From Rhodospirillum sp. (GTDB taxonomy: Bacteria > Pseudomonadota > Alphaproteobacteria > Dongiales > Dongiaceae): 64,000 nucleotides of DNA. The stretch lies in contig PNKY01000003.1 of assembly GCA_013822765.1 (NCBI GenBank), forward strand, positions 62,001 through 126,000, in the 5' to 3' direction. Shown here piece by piece: positions 8,213-18,837 of the stretch (its first letter is position 1; every line of letters starts with the position of its first letter). Under the pieces are notes generated by a model. It made no database searches. It saw only the letters and a program-made list of their open reading frames with translations, and had not been told where the DNA came from. The position numbers and the translations under genes are program-made.

Positions 8213-8782
8213 TCAGATCCGCTCCGCCAGCCAGATCGCCAGCCTGGACCCCGCCTTGATCGCGCCGGTCAGCAGCGGATAGGCGGGTGCCTGCTGCGCG
8301 CCATGCTCCAGCCCCGTATCGCGGTGCTCCAGCTCTTCGGCGCGGAACTTGTCGATCTTGGCCTTGAGTGGCGCTTCGTCCGCGCCGAGCTTGTCCGACT
8401 GCTGGCGGTAGTGCTGGTCGATCACTTCCTCGACCGCGACGGTGCAGGCCATCGCCGCCTTCGGGCCGAGCAGCGCGGTCGCCGCGCCGAGCGCGAAGCC
8501 GGCGGCGTTCCACAGCGGATGCAGCGCACTCGGCCGCACGCGGCGCTCGACCATCAGCTTCTCGAACGTGCGCAGATGCTCCAGCTCCTGCTGGTACATG
8601 TGCTCGATCGCCTGCGCTTCCGGCTTGCCGCGCAGCACCGCGAGCTGGCCTTCATAGATGCGCTTGGCGCCGAACTCGCCGGCGTGATCGACGCGGATGA
8701 TACGGTCGATCAACTCGTCCTTGGTGAGGTCGCCCGGCAGGCGCCCCGCCGCGGTCTGTCCTGGAGTGTCCCGTTCCGTCAC
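8213..8782 (-). CDS. coq7: Demethoxyubiquinone hydroxylase
   Basis: This di-iron enzyme catalyses the C6 hydroxylation step of ubiquinone synthesis and uses O2. All ligands are present in two repeats: Glu36 (DHAGEFGA), E-x-x-H at 66-69 (QELEH), Glu118 (VAVEEVIDQHY) and E-x-x-H at 150-153 (EELEH). The length of 189 residues is normal for a bacterial Coq7. Its start overlaps the dsbB stop by four bases (ATGA), indicating translational coupling. It points to an aerobic, ubiquinone-using host. Confidence 0.93.
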   Translation of the reverse strand: MTERDTPGQTAAGRLPGDLTKDELIDRIIRVDHAGEFGAKRIYEGQLAVLRGKPEAQAIEHMYQQELEHLRTFEKLMVERRVRPSALHPLWNAAGFALGAATALLGPKAAMACTVAVEEVIDQHYRQQSDKLGADEAPLKAKIDKFRAEELEHRDTGLEHGAQQAPAYPLLTGAIKAGSRLAIWLAERI

Positions 8783-9282
8783 GCAGCTTTGCTCCGCAGC
8801 GCGCCCTTGAGGGTGAAGGCCGCCAGGGCCAGCGCGTACAGGAGATTATAGCCCGCCATGGAAATTCCGAACATGGTCCAGGCCGGCACGTCGCAGCGCA
8901 CGATCGGCGCGTTCTCGATCGCCTTTGCCAGCTCCTCGGGGGTCATGCCGGCCGTGGTCTGGCCGGTGCAGGCGGTGGTGCCTTCCCACCAGTGCTGCTC
9001 GACTCCGACATGGAACACGGCGATGCCGGCGGTCGCCAGGAACGCCAGGGCCAAGAGCCACAGCGCGATCCCTCGCCGCGGTGTTCCCGCCGGCTGCAGG
9101 ATGGCGACCACGCCCAGGGCGATCGCCGCCCAATAGCCGTAGCGTTGCCAATAGCACAGCTCGCACGGCGCCAGCCCGAAGCCGTACTGCGCCAGCCAGG
9201 CAATGCATAGCGCCGCCAGCGCTCCACCAGTGGCGAGCCAGGGCACCGACGAGACCGGAAACAAGGGCTGGCGAGCGGCCAT
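8779..9282 (-). CDS. dsbB: DsbB-family disulfide bond formation protein
   Basis: The 167-residue inner-membrane protein has four hydrophobic segments. The first redox pair is Cys40-Cys43 (PCELCYWQRY), with the Arg after WQ typical of quinone-reacting DsbB. The second periplasmic pair is Cys105 (TTACTG) and Cys130 (IVRCDVP). DsbB reoxidises DsbA and passes electrons to ubiquinone, which fits its coupling to coq7. It begins 6 bases after the yqaA stop. Confidence 0.92.
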   Translation of the reverse strand: MAARQPLFPVSSVPWLATGGALAALCIAWLAQYGFGLAPCELCYWQRYGYWAAIALGVVAILQPAGTPRRGIALWLLALAFLATAGIAVFHVGVEQHWWEGTTACTGQTTAGMTPEELAKAIENAPIVRCDVPAWTMFGISMAGYNLLYALALAAFTLKGALRSKAA

Positions 9283-9288
9283 GGTCGG

Positions 9289-9870
9289 TCAGATCACATA
9301 CTTGATGACGACGAAGCCTCCAACCAGCGCCACCACGAACAGAGTGGTGACCAGCGTCAGGCGGCGCTCGATGAAAGCACGGATCGGCTCGCCGTACCAA
9401 TAGAGCAGCCCTGCGACCAAATAGAACCGGATGCCGCGCGTGATGATCGACGCGACGATGAAGATCGGCAGGCTGAAATGGGCGATGCCGCTGGCGATGG
9501 TAACGATCTTGTAGGGGATCGGCGTCGCGCCCTTGATCAGGATGACCCACAGGCCGTATTCCGCGTACCACTCCTGGAACCCAGCCAAGCTGTCCTGCAT
9601 GCCGTAGAGCGAGATGATCCACTGCCCCAGGGTCTCCAGCAGCGCATAGCCGATGTAGTAGCCGAGCATCCCGCCCAGCACCGAGGCGATCAGGCACACG
9701 GCCGCGAGGCGCCAGGCGTGGCGCCGGTCCGCCAGCACCATCGGCACCAGCATCACATCGGGCGGAATTGGAAAGAACGAGCTCTCGGCAAAGCTCACCC
9801 CCGCCAGCCACCAGATGGCCTTCGGGTGGCGGGCCTTTTCCATAACCCAGTCGTAGAGGGAACGCAGCAA
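9289..9870 (-). CDS. YqaA-family (DedA/SNARE-associated) membrane protein
   Basis: The 193-residue protein has several membrane helices and the family motifs SFAESSFFPIPPDVMLVPM near the start and IKGATPIPYKIVTIASG (the G-x-T-P-x-P-x-K re-entrant loop) in the second half. YqaA proteins belong to the DedA superfamily of putative lipid or ion transporters. The start is taken as the TTG at 9870 because MLRSLYDWV aligns with the usual family N-terminus; an ATG at 9843 would lose it. It is the first gene of the operon with dsbB, coq7 and the GNAT gene. Confidence 0.85.
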   Translation of the reverse strand: MLRSLYDWVMEKARHPKAIWWLAGVSFAESSFFPIPPDVMLVPMVLADRRHAWRLAAVCLIASVLGGMLGYYIGYALLETLGQWIISLYGMQDSLAGFQEWYAEYGLWVILIKGATPIPYKIVTIASGIAHFSLPIFIVASIITRGIRFYLVAGLLYWYGEPIRAFIERRLTLVTTLFVVALVGGFVVIKYVI

Positions 9871-9962
9871 GGGGCGGGCACCAGAAAAATGCAGTGCGCC
9901 TGTTTAGCAATGCGCCGCGATGATCGCAAATCAGCGCGCCGTGAACCGACGCGCAACGACTC

Positions 9963-10226
9963 TCAATGCAGGGTCAGGAGTTCCTGCGCATTGCGCCACT
10001 TCGGCGGCGTCAGCAGGTCGACGCTGGAGACCTTCACGGAGTGCAGCTTGCCGTCGAGATTGTGGGACCAGAAGTCGAGGAACTTGCGCAAGGTCGGAAA
10101 CTGGGGGGCGAGGTCGTATTCCTGCCAGAGGTAGGTCTGCAGCAGCGAGGGGTGATCCGGCATGTGATACAGGATCTCCGCCGTCGTTAACCGGTATTGC
10201 TTCAGTTGCAGCATCAAACCAGACAT
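9963..10226 (-). CDS. usg: Usg-like family protein
   Basis: The 87-residue protein contains the signature LKQYRLTTAEILYHMPDHP and LLQTYLWQEYDLAPQFP of the Usg family (PF06233), small cytoplasmic proteins found almost only in alphaproteobacteria and often linked with tryptophan or isoleucine genes. Function is unknown. The ATG at 10226 is chosen because GAGAGG lies six bases upstream and family members begin here. The frame is open another 111 bases upstream but shows no conserved sequence. Confidence 0.88.
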   Translation of the reverse strand: MSGLMLQLKQYRLTTAEILYHMPDHPSLLQTYLWQEYDLAPQFPTLRKFLDFWSHNLDGKLHSVKVSSVDLLTPPKWRNAQELLTLH

Positions 10227-10446
10227 CGGCACCTCTCTCGCCGTTAGTAACGCGAGGGCGCCTGCCAGGTTCGACGCCACGGTCCGAAGCTGCCGGCGCG
10301 ACTCGTCCATTAACGATACTCGAAGGATAACCCACAATCCTTAACAAAGTTGCAATTTGTCCGTAATTCCAATGAGTTATCACTCACGGACTGAAACTGC
10401 TGCTAAATCCCTGTACGGAATCCGAAAATTCGCGCCTCACGGCCTC
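10227..10446. other. Intergenic region between usg and groES
   Basis: These 220 bases separate the divergent usg and groES promoters. They are more A+T-rich than the surroundings in the stretch 10330-10440. I see no gene, and no signal beyond the groES promoter and CIRCE element listed separately. Confidence 0.5.
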
Positions 10447-10475
10447 TTGACTGGGACAGCCAGCGGCCCTAAATC
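10447..10475 (+). promoter_or_regulatory. groESL promoter
   Basis: TTGACT (10447-10452, as CTTGACT) and TAAATC (10470-10475, as CCTAAAT) are 17 bases apart. The CTTGA / CCT-A-AT pattern resembles the alphaproteobacterial heat-shock sigma-32 consensus and is also readable by the housekeeping sigma factor. The CIRCE element begins two bases downstream, over the expected transcription start. Confidence 0.65.
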
Positions 10476-10476
10476 G

Positions 10477-10503
10477 CTGGCACTCACGGAGCTTGAGTGC
10501 TAA
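10477..10503 (+). promoter_or_regulatory. CIRCE element (HrcA operator)
   Basis: CTGGCACTC (10477-10485), 9-base spacer, GAGTGCTAA (10495-10503). The right arm is a perfect match to the CIRCE consensus and the left arm matches at 7 of 9 positions. The 9-base spacer is exact. CIRCE is the HrcA repressor site; its place over the groESL start indicates HrcA repression combined with sigma-32 activation. Confidence 0.9.
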
Positions 10504-10574
10504 CAAGGCGCCTTGCTCCGGTCGGATTTTCCGACAGGGAAGCGAAAAAAACTCAAATCAATCGGAGGGTTTCC

Positions 10575-10892
10575 ATGAAATTCCGCCCGCTCCATGACCG
10601 CGTTCTCGTGCGCCGGATCGAGCAGCAGGAGAAGACTGCTGGGGGCATCATCATTCCGGATACGGCCAAGGAAAAGCCCCAAGAGGGCGAAGTGATCGCG
10701 GCCGGCTCCGGCACCAAGACCGAAGACGGCAAGCTGCTGCCGCTGGACGTGAAGGCGGGCGACCGCATTCTGTTCGGCAAGTGGTCTGGCACCGAGGTGC
10801 GCGTCGACGGCGAGGACCTCCTCATCATGAAGGAGAGCGACATCCTCGGCATCGTCGAAGGCACTTCCGCGAGCAAGAAGAAGGCCGCGTAA
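10575..10892 (+). CDS. groES: Co-chaperonin GroES
   Basis: The 105-residue protein begins [21 protein letters not shown]. It has the mobile loop [17 protein letters not shown], the core blocks GEVIAAGSG and [14 protein letters not shown], and ends with a Lys-rich tail. GroES caps GroEL during ATP-driven protein folding. The start at 10575 is preceded by GGAGG; the frame is open upstream to about 10497, inside the CIRCE element, which rules out the longer start. It leads the groES-groEL operon. Confidence 0.98.
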   Translation: MKFRPLHDRVLVRRIEQQEKTAGGIIIPDTAKEKPQEGEVIAAGSGTKTEDGKLLPLDVKAGDRILFGKWSGTEVRVDGEDLLIMKESDILGIVEGTSASKKKAA

Positions 10893-10916
10893 CTCCGCGA
10901 CCACTGCCGTTACTGA

Positions 10917-12590
<1,674 letters not shown>

Positions 12591-12621
12591 TCGAACTCAC
12601 GTTCGATCAGAGCCAAGCTCG

Positions 12622-12656
12622 AAGGGCTGCACCGCAAGGTGCAGCCCTTTTCTTTT
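12622..12656 (+). terminator. Rho-independent terminator of groESL
   Basis: A perfect 12-bp stem (12622-12633 with 12638-12649, AAGGGCTGCACC / GGTGCAGCCCTT) with a GCAA tetraloop is followed by TTCTTTT. It lies 31 bases after the groEL stop. Confidence 0.92.
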
Positions 12657-12682
12657 GCGTTTCCCATCGGGGGCCGCCGTCG

Positions 12683-13732
12683 CTAACCAAGCCGACCAAG
12701 CGCGACCGAGGCGTTCGCCGCCGCCAGCGGTTCGCCCTGCCGCGGCCCCATCAGGCCGAGCCCCCTCGCTCTCACGCGGGCGAGACCGAGGACGCTGTCG
12801 ATGAAGGGGGTCGACACGTGTGCGATCTCGCCCAGGTCATGCATCACCGTCAGCAGGGCATCGATCTCCACCGGCGTGCCGCGTTCCGCGTCCTGCAGCA
12901 TGGAGGTCTTGACCGGGCCGAATGAGCGCGCGCGCCGCAGCATCTCCTCGACCGTGAAGTTGGGCGGAATGCCAAGCACCTTGCCGATGCGGGCGGCCTC
13001 TTCCATCATGCGGCCGCACAGCTCGTACAGCAGCGGATCGTCCAGGATGCGGTCCACCGTCGCCGCGGTCAGCATGCTGATCGGATTGGTGCTGAGGTTG
13101 CCCCACAGCTTGAGCCAGATGTCGCGGCGGATGTCGGGGCTTTCTGTGCATTCGAAGCCGGCGCGCCGCAGCCAGTAGACCAGCCGCCACAGGCGCCGGG
13201 TCAGTTCGCCGTCTGCCTCGCCCAGGATCAGCTGCCGATGAGCGTTGTGGCGGATGATGCCCGGTCCTTCGAGCGCCGCGGAGAAGTAGACCGCGCAGCC
13301 GATCACCCGGCTTGCAGGGATGGCGTGGCCGATCGCGCCGTCGGGATCGATGGTCTTGAGGCGCCGGCTGACCAGGGAGCTGTTGTCGTTGGCGAAGAAC
13401 CACCACGGCACGCCGTTCATCGCGGTCATCACCGCCGTGTCAGGACCCAGCAGCGGCCCGATCCGCGACGCCATCTCGGGCAAGGCGGGCGCCTTGACCG
13501 CGACGACGACGAAGTCCTGCGGCCCCAACTCCTCCGGATGGGCGCTCGCCCGCACCGGAATTCGCACGGTCTCGCCGGCGGTGATGATGGCCAGGCCGTC
13601 CCGCTGCAGGGCCGCCAGGGTCTTGTCCCTGGCGACCATGCTGACGGTGGCGCCGGCCTGGGCCAGCAGGCCTCCGATCATTCCGCCGACGGCGCCGGCG
13701 CCGTAGATGCAAAATCGTGGCGAAGGAGACAT
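12683..13732 (-). CDS. Ketopantoate reductase (PanE/ApbA)-family protein
   Basis: The 349-residue protein starts with the dinucleotide-binding motif GAGAVGG (11-17) and contains VVVAVKAPALPE, AMNGVPWWF, and the helical C-terminal domain with KLWGNLSTNPISMLT, typical of the 2-dehydropantoate 2-reductase fold. True PanE makes pantoate for coenzyme A from NADPH. Proteins of this length with NGVPWWF form a large paralogous group whose substrate is often unknown, so panE is not assigned. The gene is convergent to groEL. Confidence 0.85.
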   Translation of the reverse strand: MSPSPRFCIYGAGAVGGMIGGLLAQAGATVSMVARDKTLAALQRDGLAIITAGETVRIPVRASAHPEELGPQDFVVVAVKAPALPEMASRIGPLLGPDTAVMTAMNGVPWWFFANDNSSLVSRRLKTIDPDGAIGHAIPASRVIGCAVYFSAALEGPGIIRHNAHRQLILGEADGELTRRLWRLVYWLRRAGFECTESPDIRRDIWLKLWGNLSTNPISMLTAATVDRILDDPLLYELCGRMMEEAARIGKVLGIPPNFTVEEMLRRARSFGPVKTSMLQDAERGTPVEIDALLTVMHDLGEIAHVSTPFIDSVLGLARVRARGLGLMGPRQGEPLAAANASVALGRLG

Positions 13733-13759
13733 GAGACTTGCTCCTCAATAGTGAGTCTC

Positions 13760-14134
13760 TCAGTCGATATCGCGGCCATGCCGCACCGTATTTGCAATGT
13801 TCCCGCGCTTGATCCCGAGATCCTGCAGCATGCGGTCGTCCAACCTGGACAATTCAGCGACCGCGCGGGCGATATGCCGTTCACGCTCCAGGAAGGCGAG
13901 GACCTTGACGACGGTGTGCTTCACGCGGGCCAGCCAGCTCCGCCGGGGATACGAGGCGGTGTCGAAGTTGCGGTTGCTGACGAGGCCGCTGAGCGTAACG
14001 GTCGCCTGGCGGTCGGGCCGGCTCATCAACTCGCCGTGCAGGATGCCCGGGTGGCTGCTCTGGTCGACGTGTGACGGGCGCAGCCGCCGTGAGGAGGGGC
14101 GCGTAACAGTGGGTTGCCGGGGCAAGATGTACAT
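13760..14134 (-). CDS. DUF1127 domain protein
   Basis: The 124-residue protein ends with a DUF1127 (YjiS-like) helix pair: RHIARAVAELSRLDDRMLQDLGIKRGN-type sequence near the C-terminus. The N-terminal half is basic, Pro/Ser-rich and probably disordered. Short DUF1127 proteins in alphaproteobacteria have been linked to RNA turnover and phosphate or stress metabolism. The start at 14134 is taken because TTGGAGA precedes it. The frame continues another 130 bases upstream without a good start. Confidence 0.75.
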   Translation of the reverse strand: MYILPRQPTVTRPSSRRLRPSHVDQSSHPGILHGELMSRPDRQATVTLSGLVSNRNFDTASYPRRSWLARVKHTVVKVLAFLERERHIARAVAELSRLDDRMLQDLGIKRGNIANTVRHGRDID

Positions 14135-14207
14135 GGGATCTCCAATCGTCAGAGGGATCGCCGGCCGCGCTGGAGCGGCCGGGATGTGGGCGCGCAGATG
14201 GGGTTGC

Positions 14208-15941
14208 TCAGTGCGCAGCGAATTGCGCCTGCTGTGTGCCGTTCGCGGAGTGCGCACTCGAGGCAAGGCTCTGGTTCATGGCCGGATGAAGCAGGTCCTC
14301 GGCGCCGATGCGGCGGAGCAACTCGGCCCGCACGCGGTCGGCCATGGCGTTCACGACCCCTGCCCCGTCGTCCGACGGATCGATCGTGGTGCGGAAAGGA
14401 CGCGTGCCGAACGGCATCGAAACCAGATCGGCGATGGCGCGGCCGACGGTCTCCGGGTCGGCATCTTCCGGCTCGAGGCTGGCAAGGCTCTGCTGCATGG
14501 CCTCGGGCAATCCCTTATAAGGGCCGCTGGCGTATTCCGAAGCGACCGCAATGTCGTCCGGTCCGCCGGAATGGGCGAAATGGTTGGTGCCCTTTGTGAA
14601 GGCGCCCGGCACGACGATCGCCGTCTCGATGCCCCAGCGCGCCAGCTCACCGGCGTAGGAGACGGCGAGCGCGTCCATCGCCGCCTTGGCCGCGAAATAG
14701 GGGGCGAGGAACGGTGGCGTGCCGCCGCGGCTGCTGCTGCTGGACACCCACACCAGAAGTCCCCGGCCCTGCTCGCGCAGGATCGGGAGTGCCGCCCGGT
14801 TCACGCGCTGGGTGCCGAGGACGTTGACATCGTAGACGTCGGCATATTGCTGCGGCGTGAAGGCCTCGGCCGGGCCGAGCACCATGTGCCCGGCATTATG
14901 CACGACGACGTCGAGCCGGCCATGCGCCGCGAAGATCTGGTCGATGGCGGCGTCCACCGATTTCTGCGACTGGACGTCGAGCTCGATGGCACGCAGGTCG
15001 ACACGATGCTCGGCCGCGTAGCGCGCGACCTCCTTCGCTTTCGCTGCATTGCGCCGATAGATGTCCCGCATGCTGGCATAGACAATGTCGCCGTTGGCCG
15101 CGAGCTGCCGCGCAGCCATGGCGCCGAATCCGCTCGAAGCTCCAGTGACGATGATGATCTTCCGCATGACCTTATCCTTTCCTATGAAGAAGAGTGGCTT
15201 CTCAGGCGAACCACCGTTGGCGCGCAGAATTTGGCCGTTCACCCAGCCGCCGTCCGGCCCGGCCAGGAACGAAACGACGTTTGCGATGTCTTCCGGTTGA
15301 CCGAGCCGCTCGAGCGGCGAGAGCTTCACGAAGTGATCGACCTGGGCTTCGGTCTTGCCCTCCAGAAACAGCGGCGTGGCGATCGGTCCCGGCGCCAGGC
15401 CGTTGACCGTGATGTTCCGGCCGCGCAGCTCGTTGGCGAGCACGTGGACCAGGCCTTCGACGCCCGCCTTCGAGGCGATGTAGTGACCGTAGGTCGGGAA
15501 CGATTTGGCGATGACGCTGCTCGAGAAAGCAATGATTCGACCGCCGTTGGTCAGGGCGCGTGCCGCTTCCGACAGCATGATGAAGGTGCCGCGCAGGTTG
15601 ACCCGGATCACCTGGTCGAACATCTCGACATCGCCGTGCTCGATAGAGCCAAGAGGCATGATGCCGGCGCAATGGACCACGGTATTGAGCGCACCCAGCT
15701 CCTCGTGAGCCCGCGTGAACAGTCCCTTCACGTCGGCCAGGCTGGCGACATCGGCCTTGATCGCGGTCGCGCGGCCGCCATTCGCATTGATATCGGAGAC
15801 CAGTTTGTCGGCAGGGGCGGAATTGCCGGCGTAGTGCGCCGCGATTCTGAAGCCGTCCGCCGCCAGCCGGCGCGCGACCGCGCCACCGATGCCGCCCGAT
15901 GCGCCGGTGACCAGCGCTGTGCCCATCGCCTTCGTGCTCAT
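14208..15941 (-). CDS. Double SDR protein (two short-chain dehydrogenase domains in one frame)
   Basis: The 577-residue frame joins two complete SDRs. Domain 1 (1 to about 245) has TGASGGIG (12-19), Y-x-x-x-K in YGHYIASK, and ends LRANGG. Domain 2 starts at Met259 and has TGASSGFG, HNAG, and YFAAK. The join SPEKPLFFIGKDKV resembles translated intergenic DNA: it contains a ribosome site (AGGAAAGGA) before Met259 (ATG at 15165-15167), and a TGA stop lies one frame over at 15202-15204. A single lost T would have fused two neighbouring genes. The start at 15941 has GGAGGGGG upstream. Domain 1 is a close paralogue of the SDR at 3366. It is divergent from the histidine kinase gene. Confidence 0.8.
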   Translation of the reverse strand: MSTKAMGTALVTGASGGIGGAVARRLAADGFRIAAHYAGNSAPADKLVSDINANGGRATAIKADVASLADVKGLFTRAHEELGALNTVVHCAGIMPLGSIEHGDVEMFDQVIRVNLRGTFIMLSEAARALTNGGRIIAFSSSVIAKSFPTYGHYIASKAGVEGLVHVLANELRGRNITVNGLAPGPIATPLFLEGKTEAQVDHFVKLSPLERLGQPEDIANVVSFLAGPDGGWVNGQILRANGGSPEKPLFFIGKDKVMRKIIIVTGASSGFGAMAARQLAANGDIVYASMRDIYRRNAAKAKEVARYAAEHRVDLRAIELDVQSQKSVDAAIDQIFAAHGRLDVVVHNAGHMVLGPAEAFTPQQYADVYDVNVLGTQRVNRAALPILREQGRGLLVWVSSSSSRGGTPPFLAPYFAAKAAMDALAVSYAGELARWGIETAIVVPGAFTKGTNHFAHSGGPDDIAVASEYASGPYKGLPEAMQQSLASLEPEDADPETVGRAIADLVSMPFGTRPFRTTIDPSDDGAGVVNAMADRVRAELLRRIGAEDLLHPAMNQSLASSAHSANGTQQAQFAAH

Positions 15942-16045
15942 CTCCCCCTCCATCAGGTTCAGGTTGATGGGGAAACGATAGCGATGTGGGCGATGGGAAC
16001 CATCGTACTTGGGTTCCGTGCCTTATTGCTTTGGTATTCCCGCCT

Positions 16046-16059
16046 CATACCTAGGTATG
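16046..16059. promoter_or_regulatory. Perfect 14-bp palindrome between SDR and histidine kinase genes
   Basis: CATACCTAGGTATG is perfectly self-complementary. It sits about 105 bases upstream of the SDR fusion start and 150 bases upstream of the kinase start, in the divergent intergenic region. Such a site suits a dimeric LuxR/FixJ-type response regulator, and one is encoded just downstream. The pairing is inferred. Confidence 0.5.
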
Positions 16060-16208
16060 GGTCACGCGCGGACGCGGGCGAAAACACCTTCAGTGGCGGG
16101 GATTTCGCGGTCGTCGCGTCGCGCCGGCCACAAGCCAAGCGGATTGAACTGCGCCAGCGGCCCACGCTAGATTTCCCACATGTAGCCACACTCCCCGGGG
16201 GTTCCATC

Positions 16209-17633
16209 GTGCTCGCCAAGGCGCGCAGCGTTCTGCCCTCCAGGATCACGTCCTGGAGCGCGCTCGTTCTCGCAATCGTCATATTTCTCGTCGACACCTT
16301 CAGCCCGCTCCAGACGGCGGTCGCGGTGTTCTACGTCATCGTGATCATGCTGGTGGCAAGCTCGTCGGACCGGCGCACGGTCATGCGCGCGGCAATTGCC
16401 TGCGTCCTTCTGACCCTCGGCAGCTTTGCGATCGTCCATGGGGCCGCGCCCGAGGAGGGAGCGCTCATCCGGTGCATCGTCAGTCTCTCGGCGATCGGCA
16501 TCACCAGCTTCCTCGCCATGCGCAACCGGGCCGCCGAAACTGCCTTGCGCGAACAGGCCAATCTGCTGGAGCTCACGCACGATGCCATTTTCGTGCGCGA
16601 CATGAACGATACCATCCGGTACTGGAACCGCGGCTCCGAAGAACTCTATGGCTGGCAGCGCCGCGACGTGATCGGACAGTCCTCCCACATCCTGCTGAAG
16701 ACCCGGTTCTCCGAGCCGCACAACGCGATCCAGGACGCCCTGTTGAAGATCGGGCGCTGGGAGGGCGAGCTCGTCCATACCGGAAAGGACGGCCGTCGCA
16801 TCGTCGTTGCCAGTCGGTGGTCCCTGCAGAAGAGCGAGCACGGCAAGCCGATCGCGGTGCTCGAGACCAACACCGACATCACCGCCCAGACACAAGCGCA
16901 CGAAGCACTGCTCACCACGCAGTCGGCGCTGGCGCATGCGACCCGCGTTGCCACCCTGGGCGAGCTGAGCGCGTCAATCGCGCATGAGATCAATCAGCCC
17001 CTGGCAGCCATCGTGACCAGCGGTGAAGCGGCGTTGCGCTGGCTTGGGCGGGACCAGCCGGATCTGCCGGAAGCGCGCGCCGCCCTCGGCCGTGTCATTT
17101 CAGACGGCCGGCGCGCGGGCGAGGTCATCCGGCACGTCCGCGCGCTCGCCAAGAAAGGCGAGCAGCGGATGGTCGTCCTCAACGTCAACGAAGTGTTGAA
17201 CGAATCGCTGGCTTTGGTTCAGCGCGAAATGGCCGGACGCGGCATCGTGGTGCAACGCGAGCTGGATCCGGCCTTGTCGCCGATCAAGGCCGATCGCATC
17301 CAGCTGCAGCAGGTGTTCATCAACCTCGCCATGAACGCCATCCAGGCGATGGATTCCGTGGAGCCTGATCGAAGAAGCCTGGTCTTGCGGACCTTCGCGG
17401 GCGAGGATGGCGGCGTGAGTATCCAGGTGCGCGACAACGGTATCGGGCTGGACGACGAAACCGAGAAACGCCTGTTCAACGCCTTTTTCACGACCAAGCC
17501 GTCCGGCATGGGGATGGGCCTCTCCATTTGCCGGTCGATCGTCGAGGCTCACAATGGCCGGATCTGGGCGACCCGCAACACGGATGGCGGCACGACTTTT
17601 CAGCTCAGTCTTCCCGCTGGAGCCAGTGCATGA
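16209..17633 (+). CDS. PAS-domain membrane histidine kinase (FixL-like)
   Basis: The 474-residue protein has three or four N-terminal membrane helices (about 17-106, DUF4118-like), a PAS domain (about 117-228; [17 protein letters not shown]), a HisKA domain with phospho-acceptor His259 ([10 protein letters not shown]), and an ATPase domain with N box NLAMNAIQA (372-380), DNGIG (409-413) and GMGMGLSI (433-440). The H-box type matches the FixL/DctB-like kinases. The start is taken as GTG at 16209; the open frame continues far upstream but is antisense to the SDR gene. The stop overlaps the start of the response regulator (ATGA), so they form a cognate pair. Confidence 0.9.
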   Translation: MLAKARSVLPSRITSWSALVLAIVIFLVDTFSPLQTAVAVFYVIVIMLVASSSDRRTVMRAAIACVLLTLGSFAIVHGAAPEEGALIRCIVSLSAIGITSFLAMRNRAAETALREQANLLELTHDAIFVRDMNDTIRYWNRGSEELYGWQRRDVIGQSSHILLKTRFSEPHNAIQDALLKIGRWEGELVHTGKDGRRIVVASRWSLQKSEHGKPIAVLETNTDITAQTQAHEALLTTQSALAHATRVATLGELSASIAHEINQPLAAIVTSGEAALRWLGRDQPDLPEARAALGRVISDGRRAGEVIRHVRALAKKGEQRMVVLNVNEVLNESLALVQREMAGRGIVVQRELDPALSPIKADRIQLQQVFINLAMNAIQAMDSVEPDRRSLVLRTFAGEDGGVSIQVRDNGIGLDDETEKRLFNAFFTTKPSGMGMGLSICRSIVEAHNGRIWATRNTDGGTTFQLSLPAGASA

Positions 17634-18286
17634 TCAAAGGCAGCGCATCGTCGTCTGGTGGCCCGTCACTGGAGGCTGGATGCATCTACGTTGTCGATGA
17701 CGACGAGTCGGTGCGGGAGTCGCTCAGCAGCCTGTTCCGATCGGTCGGCTATCATGTCCAGGTATTCGGGTCGACCGCAGAGTTCATGAAGCAGCAGCCC
17801 GTGGATGCCAGTTCCTGCCTCGTGCTCGACGTTCGTCTGCCGGGCGCCAGCGGACTCGATCTCCAGAATCATCTGAATCGCGAGCGGATCCGCATTCCGA
17901 TCATCTTCATGACCGGGCACGGCGACATTCCCATGTCCGTACGGGCCATGAAGGCCGGAGCCGTCGACTTCCTATCCAAGCCGTTTCGGGATCAGGACAT
18001 GCTCGACGCCGTCGCCCATGCGCTCGAGGCCGACCGCGCGCGGCGGAGCGCGGATCGCTCGCTGTCGGCGGTGCGGGCCGCCTTCCAATCGCTGACGCCG
18101 CGCGAGCGCGAGGTCATGAAGCTGGTAACCTCCGGGCTGATGAACAAGCAGGTTGCCGGAAAGCTGCAGCTCAGCGAGATCACGGTCAAGATCCACCGGG
18201 GCAATGTCATGAGAAAGATGGCCGCGCAGTCGCTCGCCGACCTCGTGCGCATGGCGGAGATTCTCGGATCCGATTCGAGCTCCTGA
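17630..18286 (+). CDS. FixJ/NarL-type response regulator
   Basis: The 218-residue protein has a receiver domain with acidic pocket DDDE (23-26), phospho-acceptor Asp67 (LVLDVRLPG), Thr95 (MTGHGDI) and Lys117 (LSKPF). It is followed by a LuxR-type HTH ([13 protein letters not shown], then [19 protein letters not shown]). It is the output partner of the kinase immediately upstream, whose stop codon its start overlaps. Likely targets are the SDR fusion and its own operon through the palindrome at 16046. Confidence 0.93.
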   Translation: MIKGSASSSGGPSLEAGCIYVVDDDESVRESLSSLFRSVGYHVQVFGSTAEFMKQQPVDASSCLVLDVRLPGASGLDLQNHLNRERIRIPIIFMTGHGDIPMSVRAMKAGAVDFLSKPFRDQDMLDAVAHALEADRARRSADRSLSAVRAAFQSLTPREREVMKLVTSGLMNKQVAGKLQLSEITVKIHRGNVMRKMAAQSLADLVRMAEILGSDSSS

Positions 18287-18396
18287 CCCGCCCTTAAACC
18301 TCTGTATGATACCATTTACGGTGCGCCGCCTTATGTTTGTGGCAGAAACGACATTGCGTGGCTGCTTGCCGAGCCAAGACCCGCGAGGAATTGGAT

Positions 18397-18765
18397 TTGA
18401 CCAAGGATACCATTGTCTCAATCATCGATGACGACGCTTCGGTGCGTGTGGCGCTCGAGAGCCTGGTGCGGTCCCTGGGCTATGCCGCGCGGACCTATGA
18501 GTCTGCGGAGGCGTTTCTCGGATCGGCGGAAGTCGAGGATACCTGCTGCATCGTCGCGGATGTTCAAATGCCCGGCATGGACGGATTCGATCTGCAGACT
18601 AGGCTCAAGAAGGCCGGCCATAGAGCGCCCCTGATCTTCATCACGGCGTTTCCGGCAGACCATGTCCGCGAGCGCGCGGAGACCGGCGGCGCCTTCGGGT
18701 TCCTGGCCAAGCCGTTCGACGGCCAAGCATTGGTCGGCTTGATCACCTCTGCCGTTCAGCACTGA
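18397..18765 (+). CDS. Single-domain response regulator
   Basis: This is a receiver domain only, 122 residues: DDD at 11-13, phospho-acceptor Asp55 (IVADVQMPGMDGF), Thr in ITAFPA, Lys in LAKPF. There is no output domain, so it acts as a phosphate sink or by binding another protein, probably in the same signalling pathway as the upstream kinase and FixJ-type regulator. The TTG at 18397 is chosen as start because GAGGA lies seven bases before it and because family members begin M-T-x-D-T-I-V-S; a TTG at 18337 is the alternative. Confidence 0.85.
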   Translation: MTKDTIVSIIDDDASVRVALESLVRSLGYAARTYESAEAFLGSAEVEDTCCIVADVQMPGMDGFDLQTRLKKAGHRAPLIFITAFPADHVRERAETGGAFGFLAKPFDGQALVGLITSAVQH

Positions 18766-18837
18766 ATTGCTGGCCCTGAATCGTCATTTCTTGTCTGGCG
18801 CCGAGCCCCGGTCCCCCAGGAAAGCCTGCAATTTATC

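Noticed and set aside
13797..16208. Upstream extension of the histidine kinase frame by about 800 codons
   Set aside because: The extension is the antisense of the double SDR and DUF1127 genes. The kinase begins at the GTG at 16209, just before its first membrane helix.
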